The notes under the pieces were generated by a model. It had not been told where the DNA came from and did no database searches. It was given only the letters and a program-made list of their open reading frames with translations. From G020353235 sp035528295 (lineage in GTDB: Bacteria > Chloroflexota > Dehalococcoidia > Dehalococcoidales > JAUYDJ01): 10,233 bases of DNA. The stretch is from assembly GCA_035528295.1 (NCBI GenBank), contig DATKYY010000066.1, positions 1-10,233 on the forward strand, in the 5' to 3' direction. Position 1 is the stretch's first letter. Each line of letters starts with the position of its first letter. Below are positions 5,567 through 10,233 of the stretch, one piece after another. The position numbers and the translations under genes are program-made.

Positions 5567-8269
5567 TTAACTTAGCATGATTCGGGCGTCCGCTATCCAG
5601 TAACCCTGGCCCTCGGGCAGCACTTTAACAGGGTTAAAATCAAGCTCAGCGATTTGCGGGATATCCGTTATCATTACCGAGAGCCTGAGCAGAAGGTCGT
5701 GAATCGCAGCGGTATCACTGGGGGGAAGTCCTCTATAGCTTTCAAACAGCTTTGACATCTTTACTGATTTAACGAGCTCGCGAGCGTCCACATCAGTAAG
5801 CGGGTGCAACCGGAGAGCCCTATCCTTGAGTAATTCAGCGTATATGCCCCCCATCCCAAACATGATGAGCGGCCCGAACTGAGGGTCATTGGTCATGCCC
5901 ACGATTGTCTCCAAGCCTTCTTTTACCATAGGCTGGACGGTGACGCCCTGCATTTCATCCTGCCGCCCAATGCTGGCTAATCTCTTTTTGATATTACGAA
6001 AGGCCCTCTTCACGCCTTCCGCCGAGTCTATGTCAAGCACTACCCCGCCAACCTCGGTCTTGTGAACGATAGTCTTTGAGACAAGCTTAACCGCCACTGG
6101 AAAGCCCAGGCGCTCAGCAGCCAAGACAGCCTCGGTCGGCGTTCCGGCCGTAACCGTCTCAAGCATGCGTATTCCGTAGCACTTGGCTAGTTCCAGTATC
6201 TCTGGCGCTGAAAGCCAGATTGGTCTCTGAACGCTGCTTCTCAGTGCTCGCTCAATAATTCCCCGTGCCCTGGCCGGTCTCGTACCTCTGATTACAGGAA
6301 TGACTCCCCTAGGCTGGCTCCGCAGCTCAGCGTAATCCGCGGCTTTCGCCAGAGCTGAGACGGCTCCTTCCGGAAAGGCGTAACAGGGCACCAATCTTCC
6401 CGCTGCCCCAATCTTGGCTTGCAGGCCTCTTCGTCCCAGGAAGCAGCCCAGCAGCGGCTTTCTGTGCCGCCAAAAAACCGGTGCCACACGCTGCAGGGCG
6501 TTCTCAATGGCCTCCGGATCAATGACCACTGGTGGAACGAATATGGCCAGAACGGCATCGTTATCGGGGTCACTAGCCAGAATCCTCAGTATATTCTCAA
6601 ACTCTCCGGCACTGGCGCCGGCCGTAGTATCAAGTGGGTTAGCGAGTGAGACCTTGCGCTTGACGGCGAGCTTCAACTTCTCCACCGTGTCTGGCGAGAG
6701 CGGACTTAGCTTCAGACCATTACGTTCCGCGGCATCGGCAGCAATAATACCAGGTCCGCCACCGTTAGTGACGATGACGAGCCTCTTACCCTGCGGCAGT
6801 GGTTGGTTAGCTAGCAGAGCGGCAACGTCAAAAAGCTCCTCCATGGTATTCACCCTGACGATACCGGCGTGACGAAACAATACGTCGGCCACCACATCCG
6901 AAGTGGCCATGGCCCCGGTGTGGGAAGCGGCTGCCCTGCTACCGGCCTGGGTGGTGCCGCTTTTTACGACCACTACGGGCTTCTTTTCGGAGACCCGGCG
7001 GGCAATGCGTGCGAACTTCTCAGGGTTGCCAAAGGACTCGAGATACAGCAGTATAACTTGGGTCGCCGCGTCTTTCTCCCAGTACTGCAAAAAGTCAGGG
7101 GGAGAAATGTCAACCCGGTTACCGACACTGGCGAAGCTGGAGATGCCCATGTTGAGATCCCGAGCATATTCCAGGACAGCCAGCCCCATGGCGCCGCTCT
7201 GGGAGAGAAAGGCAACGTTCCCCAGAGGGGGATAGACCAGCGAAAAGGTCGCATTCAAACCGACACCGGGGTCGGTATTAATGACGCCCATACAGTTCGG
7301 CCCGACCACTCTCATTCCATGACCCAGGCTGATTTCCCTGAGCTCCCTTTCGCGGGCGGCCCCCTCCGGCCCTATCTCTTTGAACCCATCCGATATGACA
7401 ATTAGCGCCCGAACCCCCTTTCGGCCGCACTCATAGGCTACCTTGCTGACTATGGGCGCAGGCACCGCGATGATGGCTAGTTCCACACTACCCGGTATGT
7501 CCAGTACCGAGCCATAGGTTTTCACCCCGAGCACCGCCTCAGCATTCGGGTTTACGGGATATATTGTGCCCAGAAAACCGCCCTGAAGGATGCACCGGAA
7601 AAGTACATTACCAATTGAATTAGGGTCACGAGAGGCACCAATTACGGCTACTGAGCGGGGCGAGAGAATGTGACGGAGCGAAGCGATGGTAGAGCTAGAC
7701 TCCCTCTCCTCCTCTTTCCTTATAACTCGCCTCGTCTGGGCAATGGGAAAGATGACATGATACACTCCTGACTCTACACTGCTGGCGATGTGGAAGCCGT
7801 AGTCTCTGAAGAAAGCGAGCTGACTCTCTTCGGCAAGAATATCCGTCTCAAACCTATCAATATCCTTGTCACGGGCAATATTAGCCAGCCACCCCAGAAG
7901 CCTGGTAGCGATACCTTTACCCTGATGCGCATCCTCAGTGACGAAGGTCACCTCCGCAGAGTGCCGGTCAGGGAGGCGATAGTATCTGCCCATGCCTACT
8001 ATCTGCCTCTTGTCGTCCTTTATTAACTCAGCGACAATGGCGAAGGTATTGCTGTAGTCTACGCTGCAGGCTCTGGCAGCATCATCGGCGGTCAGATTAG
8101 GCAAATGCTGGAAGTGTAAATACTTGGTGTGAGGGCTGAGACGACCAACAAAATCCAACCACAATTGGACATCTTCTTTCTTGACTGGTCTGAGCCGAAT
8201 GTTGGAACCATCTTTCAGGACGGCTTCGGTTTCATACTGTGTTGGGTATAGGCTGGTCTTGAGATTCAT
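5567..8269 (-). CDS. GNAT acetyltransferase fused to ADP-forming acyl-CoA synthetase (alpha-beta), Pat-like inverted order
   Basis: A 900-residue fusion. Residues about 20-175 are a GNAT domain with the acetyl-CoA binding turn HQGKGIA (115-121) and the late motif LAFFRDYGFH (151-160). Residues about 195-480 are the CoA-binding and ligase parts of an ADP-forming acyl-CoA synthetase: SVAVIGASRDPNSIGN (206-221), VGPNCMGVIN (322-331), FLSQSGAMG (354-362) and ASHTGAM (448-454), with His450 as the expected phosphohistidine. Residues about 485-650 are the second ligase part (TNGGGPGIIAADA). Residues about 680-900 are the ATP-grasp beta part, with HKTEVGGVVLDI (736-747) and ELDFNPVKV (875-883). E. 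coli PatZ has the reverse order (GNAT last); GNAT-first proteins are known in actinobacteria. It could be a protein lysine acyltransferase, an active acyl-CoA synthetase (ATP-making), or both; the kept His favours retained catalysis. The SD before the ATG at 8269 is weak (GGCGGTG). A promoter lies at 8341-8313, and the hotdog thioesterase follows. Confidence 0.9.
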   Translation of the reverse strand: MNLKTSLYPTQYETEAVLKDGSNIRLRPVKKEDVQLWLDFVGRLSPHTKYLHFQHLPNLTADDAARACSVDYSNTFAIVAELIKDDKRQIVGMGRYYRLPDRHSAEVTFVTEDAHQGKGIATRLLGWLANIARDKDIDRFETDILAEESQLAFFRDYGFHIASSVESGVYHVIFPIAQTRRVIRKEEERESSSTIASLRHILSPRSVAVIGASRDPNSIGNVLFRCILQGGFLGTIYPVNPNAEAVLGVKTYGSVLDIPGSVELAIIAVPAPIVSKVAYECGRKGVRALIVISDGFKEIGPEGAARERELREISLGHGMRVVGPNCMGVINTDPGVGLNATFSLVYPPLGNVAFLSQSGAMGLAVLEYARDLNMGISSFASVGNRVDISPPDFLQYWEKDAATQVILLYLESFGNPEKFARIARRVSEKKPVVVVKSGTTQAGSRAAASHTGAMATSDVVADVLFRHAGIVRVNTMEELFDVAALLANQPLPQGKRLVIVTNGGGPGIIAADAAERNGLKLSPLSPDTVEKLKLAVKRKVSLANPLDTTAGASAGEFENILRILASDPDNDAVLAIFVPPVVIDPEAIENALQRVAPVFWRHRKPLLGCFLGRRGLQAKIGAAGRLVPCYAFPEGAVSALAKAADYAELRSQPRGVIPVIRGTRPARARGIIERALRSSVQRPIWLSAPEILELAKCYGIRMLETVTAGTPTEAVLAAERLGFPVAVKLVSKTIVHKTEVGGVVLDIDSAEGVKRAFRNIKKRLASIGRQDEMQGVTVQPMVKEGLETIVGMTNDPQFGPLIMFGMGGIYAELLKDRALRLHPLTDVDARELVKSVKMSKLFESYRGLPPSDTAAIHDLLLRLSVMITDIPQIAELDFNPVKVLPEGQGYWIADARIMLS

Positions 8270-8282
8270 TGTGCACCGCCAT

Positions 8283-8308
8283 ACGATTTTGACTCACGGG
8301 AGTCTCGT
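8283..8308 (-). repeat. Inverted repeat at the predicted 5' end of the GNAT-synthetase mRNA
   Basis: GACTC and GAGTC (8304-8300 and 8295-8291 on the minus strand) flank a CCGT loop. The stem extends with ACGA/TCGT once a four-A bulge is allowed, giving nine pairs in all. It falls at or next to the predicted transcription start (about 8306) and ends 13 bases before the start codon. It could stabilise the mRNA or be an operator. Confidence 0.4.
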
Positions 8309-8312
8309 TAGT

Positions 8313-8341
8313 ATTATGGCACATAGGTAAGAGGTTTTGAA
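8313..8341 (-). promoter_or_regulatory. Predicted promoter of the GNAT-synthetase gene
   Basis: TTCAAA (8341-8336, four of six -35 matches), a 17-base spacer and CATAAT (8318-8313, five of six -10 matches) point leftward, 44 bases before the ATG at 8269. The spacing is ideal and no gene overlaps it. Confidence 0.42.
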
Positions 8342-8639
8342 GCGGTCATGACCAACGCCCGAGCTTGGTTGCCATTGAGACTTGCCAACTACGGCAATTA
8401 AGCGCGCGGTATGGCTCTGTCTCAACTATTTCTACAAAATAGCTTAACGTTACATCGGGTTCGGACATGCCAGCCGAATTGAGGTCGCAACTTCAGTGAA
8501 ACAGCCGTCAAAGAGGAATCCAGAATCTATGGTGATGCTTCGCCTATTCGGCAAAATTATCTGAGGTAATTTTGAGCTGCAGTAAGCCTTACTTTGGGAT
8601 GAGCTTTCCCCCTCGGTATTTAGAGAGAGGGATAGGATA

Positions 8640-8756
8640 CTATTTCCGTTTTCTCTTCACGAAGGCGAAACGGATTTTCTTGCCATTATGTTTCTGGTTC
8701 TTCTTATTCACATTCTCTATAAAAGATTTTAGGTCTGTAAGAGATTTGTCAGCCAT
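8640..8756 (-). CDS. Possible small basic protein, 38 residues
   Basis: An ATG at 8756 opens 38 codons ending with TAG at 8642-8640. The product begins MADKSLTDLKSFIENV and ends KKIRFAFVKRKRK. It has an acidic-amphipathic N-terminal half that could be helical and a very basic tail, suggesting nucleic-acid or ribosome contact if real. An in-frame stop lies three codons upstream, so the start is fixed. The SD is weak (AAGTGA, about 12 bases away). No downstream terminator with a T-run is visible, only a CCCTC/GAGGG repeat. No known family was recognised. The non-random protein-like composition, compared with the hydrophobic shadow on the other strand, is the main reason to list it. Confidence 0.33.
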   Translation of the reverse strand: MADKSLTDLKSFIENVNKKNQKHNGKKIRFAFVKRKRK

Positions 8757-8890
8757 TTTGATTTAATCACTTCACTTTCTGTACGCTAGGAACCGATGCT
8801 ACATTCTATCATACACTTGAGTATCAAAGCCATTTCATCGTGGGCAAATGCCAAGGATGATACAAAGGAGATAGAAAAGTAAGGTCATCT

Positions 8891-9892
8891 CTATGTCTTG
8901 GGAGTGGCAAGGAAAGGATGGCCTTCCCATTCAAAGTCAGGGATATAATCTTCCGATGCCCCCATTCCCTGTACCCAGCCGTTTTCTATTCCTATATCAT
9001 ATAGTAACTGAAGTACTGTTTCATACTCAGCCGTTGAAATCTTCCTGGAAAGCAAAGGGATTCGCCGGGCCCAGTGCAGCGGTAAGTATTGAGACATTAT
9101 GCTAACAGTCACTGTCGGAGAAAGCTCCCTAGCTAGCCAAGTTAATGATTCCTCACAACCCGCAAGCCCGTTGGGCAGAATAAGATGGCGCACAATTAGT
9201 CCCCGTTGAGCCAGGCCAAACTCATCTACCACCAAGTTTCCAAATTGTCTATGCATCTCTTTAATACCTTGCCGAGCCCGTGCTACATAACCTGGGGCGT
9301 GCGAGAACTTCTTAGCCCACTTATCAGAGGCGTATCTTAAATCGGGCAGGTAAATACTGATTATACCGTCAAGCTCTTTAAGAGAGACAATAGAATCATA
9401 GCCGCTTGTATTATAGACTAGTGGCACTCTAAGCCCCATAGGCACGGCTTCTAGCACTGCACGAACCAGTTGGGGAACAAAGTGAGAGGGCGAGACAAAA
9501 TTAATGTTTTGGCAGCCTAGATCATCCTGAAGATAGAGCATTCTTTCAGCTAAGGTGTGGCAATCTATCTCCTTTGATTTTTGTTTTTCCCAATTCTGAC
9601 TTATCTGGTAGTTCTGACAATAAACGCATCTCATGTTACAATTACCGAAGAATACTGTTCCAGAACCTCTGCTTCCTGAAATAGCGGGCTCTTCTCCCTG
9701 ATGAGCACATACCGCTGAGACTATGGGGAGATGACCAGAATGGCAAAACCCCACTTCACCTTCTAACCGATTGACATGGCATTCCCTAGGGCAGATATCA
9801 CAGGAAGCTAACCGGCCTTCAAGTCGATTAGCACGGCGCTCCAATTCACCGGAGTTATATAGAGCAATATAGCTTGGTTCCATATATACCAT
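8891..9892 (-). CDS. PflA/PflX-like radical SAM protein
   Basis: A cytoplasmic radical SAM protein resembling the PflX group (COG1313-type relatives of the pyruvate formate-lyase activase), whose substrate is unknown. Numbering from the TTG at 9907, the N-terminal cysteine group CDICPRECHVNRLEG-VGFC supplies Cys36, 39, 43 and 55, probably an accessory metal site. The radical SAM motif GNCNMRCVYCQNYQIS holds Cys90, Cys94 and Cys97 for the 4Fe-4S cluster that cleaves SAM. NFVSPSHFVPQLV and GYDSIVSLKELDGIISIYLPDLRY are typical of the family barrel. Start choice: GGGAGG lies inside the frame just after the TTG (9907), so initiation is more likely at ATG 9892 (three bases after the SD) or ATG 9883 (twelve bases; begins MEPSYIALYNSGEL). 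It is a single-gene unit with its own promoter. Relatives occur near AmmeMemoRadiSam genes, but no such partner is in the window. Confidence 0.88.
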   Translation of the reverse strand: MVYMEPSYIALYNSGELERRANRLEGRLASCDICPRECHVNRLEGEVGFCHSGHLPIVSAVCAHQGEEPAISGSRGSGTVFFGNCNMRCVYCQNYQISQNWEKQKSKEIDCHTLAERMLYLQDDLGCQNINFVSPSHFVPQLVRAVLEAVPMGLRVPLVYNTSGYDSIVSLKELDGIISIYLPDLRYASDKWAKKFSHAPGYVARARQGIKEMHRQFGNLVVDEFGLAQRGLIVRHLILPNGLAGCEESLTWLARELSPTVTVSIMSQYLPLHWARRIPLLSRKISTAEYETVLQLLYDIGIENGWVQGMGASEDYIPDFEWEGHPFLATPKT

Positions 9893-9931
9893 ATGCCTCC
9901 CTGGCAATATTGGCGCAAACTAGTAGTAGAC

Positions 9932-9961
9932 ACTTTAATTTTTATTGCGGGCGCTTGTCAA
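9932..9961 (-). promoter_or_regulatory. Predicted promoter of the radical SAM gene
   Basis: A perfect -35 TTGACA (9961-9956), an 18-base spacer and TAAAGT (9937-9932, four of six) point leftward. The -10 box ends 39 bases before the preferred ATG at 9892, giving a leader of about 33 bases from a start near 9925. Confidence 0.48.
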
Positions 9962-9975
9962 TCTAGCTCAATCCC

Positions 9976-9992
9976 ACAATGTGGCGCATTGT
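9976..9992. repeat. Perfect inverted repeat upstream of the radical SAM promoter
   Basis: ACAATG and CATTGT flank a TGGCG core. The 17-base palindrome sits 14 bases upstream of the -35 box of the leftward promoter and about 50 bases from the possible rightward promoter, a position that fits an operator shared by both. No regulator is in the window. Confidence 0.35.
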
Positions 9993-10040
9993 TCAATACC
10001 GAAACATCACTTTATATCTCTTTCATCTCCATTTCACCTC

Positions 10041-10073
10041 TTGACAAACGGGTGTAAAATGTCAGTGTATAAT
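10041..10073 (+). promoter_or_regulatory. Possible rightward promoter
   Basis: TTGACA (10041-10046) and TATAAT (10068-10073) are both perfect consensus boxes, but the spacer is 21 bases, longer than the usual 16-18. Either TATAAT is used with another -35 or an activator, or the pairing is accidental. It would drive a transcript from about 10080 off the right edge. Confidence 0.3.
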
Positions 10074-10233
10074 ACTATCGTACTAAATATAGAGAGGGGG
10101 TGGTGCTATAGTATAAGCCCGGAGGGATATCCTTGTGGTGGTCCTGAAGGGAAAGGCCTGTAACAGGCGCTCAAACAAGAGAAGGAATAATCTTATATAA
10201 CCTTATCTCCAGAGTAAATGGTGGATAGAGGTG
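10074..10233 (+). other. Unassigned, possibly structured sequence running off the right edge
   Basis: No coding frame is convincing here; a 72-codon plus-strand frame (9945-10163) crosses the promoter region, starts with TTG and lacks an SD. The stretch is rich in purine runs and self-complementary pieces: AGGGATATCCTT, GCCTG-TAA-CAGGC (10156-10168), and ATACTAT (10072-10078) facing ATAGTAT (10108-10114). It may be the 5' leader of a gene beyond the edge. An ATG at 10217 followed by four codons cannot be judged. Confidence 0.25.

Larger units (their letters stand above)
8270..8639. other. Gene-free intergenic region with several short inverted repeats
   Basis: No convincing coding frame was found on either strand in these 370 bases. 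Besides the promoter and leader hairpin listed separately it holds TTGCC-N6-GGCAA (8382-8397) with another TTGCC at 8369-8373, CTATTT-N5-AAATAG (8426-8442), and CAAAATTA-N7-TAATTTTG (8552-8574). These have arms of five, six and eight perfect bases and could be operator sites for the gene at 8269 or structure in an unannotated RNA. A plus-strand 64-codon frame at 8572-8766 has a TTG start and no SD and is not called. Confidence 0.4.

Noticed and set aside
8349..8402. MTNARAW... reading frame in the 8270-8570 gap, considered as a transposase remnant
   Set aside because: Only 17 codons, and the similarity to the TNARAE motif of transposases does not extend beyond a few residues.
8572..8766. Plus-strand 64-codon ORF with a hydrophobic stretch (CFWFFLFTF)
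   Set aside because: It uses a TTG start without SD, and the hydrophobic run is the complement of lysine codons in the minus-strand small ORF.
9945..10163. Plus-strand 72-codon ORF at the right edge
   Set aside because: TTG start, no SD, crosses two promoter-like elements and resembles no protein family.
10224..10233. Start of a lysine or SAM-I riboswitch at the right edge
   Set aside because: Only GATAGAGGTG is visible; both classes share AGAGGTG and the aptamer core lies outside the window.

Overview
The window reads as a stretch of a bacterial chromosome, probably from an anaerobe that lives on organic acids or acyl-CoA metabolism. The mix of genes (Liv-type ABC transporter next to an AMP-forming acyl-CoA ligase, an NDP-forming acyl-CoA synthetase fused to a GNAT domain, a hotdog thioesterase, a PflA-like radical SAM protein) recalls Dehalococcoidia/Chloroflexota or syntrophic sediment bacteria. 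That assignment is an inference from gene content only; no marker gene is present. All protein genes called here are on the minus strand; no tRNA, rRNA, CRISPR array or insertion sequence was seen.

Layout, in the direction of transcription (right to left). (1) 9892-8891: a stand-alone radical SAM protein with its own promoter at 9961-9932. To its right is a gene-free stretch with a possible plus-strand promoter (10041-10073) and a structured sequence running off the window. (2) 8756-8640: a possible 38-residue basic small protein. (3) 8639-8270: gene-free DNA with several short inverted repeats and a promoter for the next gene. (4) 8269-5567: a 900-residue GNAT plus ADP-forming acyl-CoA synthetase fusion, followed after about 100 bases by a PaaI-like hotdog thioesterase (5465-5025), probably one transcription unit. 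(5) A sigma70-like promoter at 4990-4963 opens the last operon. It begins with a roughly 220-base leader holding an intrinsic terminator and competing hairpins, then an AMP-forming acyl-CoA ligase (4733-2772), livH (2785-1901), livM (1896-850) and the start of a livK-type binding lipoprotein (771 to the left edge). The livG/livF ATPase genes are not in the window and may lie past the left edge.

The operon logic is uptake followed by activation. The lipoprotein captures a ligand, LivH/LivM move it across the membrane, and the ligase would make the CoA thioester. This suggests a carboxylic acid substrate rather than, or in addition to, a branched-chain amino acid. The neighbouring GNAT/ADP-forming synthetase could be an acyl-CoA synthetase or a Pat-like protein acyltransferase that tunes CoA ligases, and the thioesterase could recycle CoA.

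The most interesting non-coding signals are the attenuator-like leader upstream of the ligase, a terminator-like perfect 11-bp hairpin inside the livH reading frame, and an orphan perfect Shine-Dalgarno sequence with a nine-codon ORF between livM and livK.
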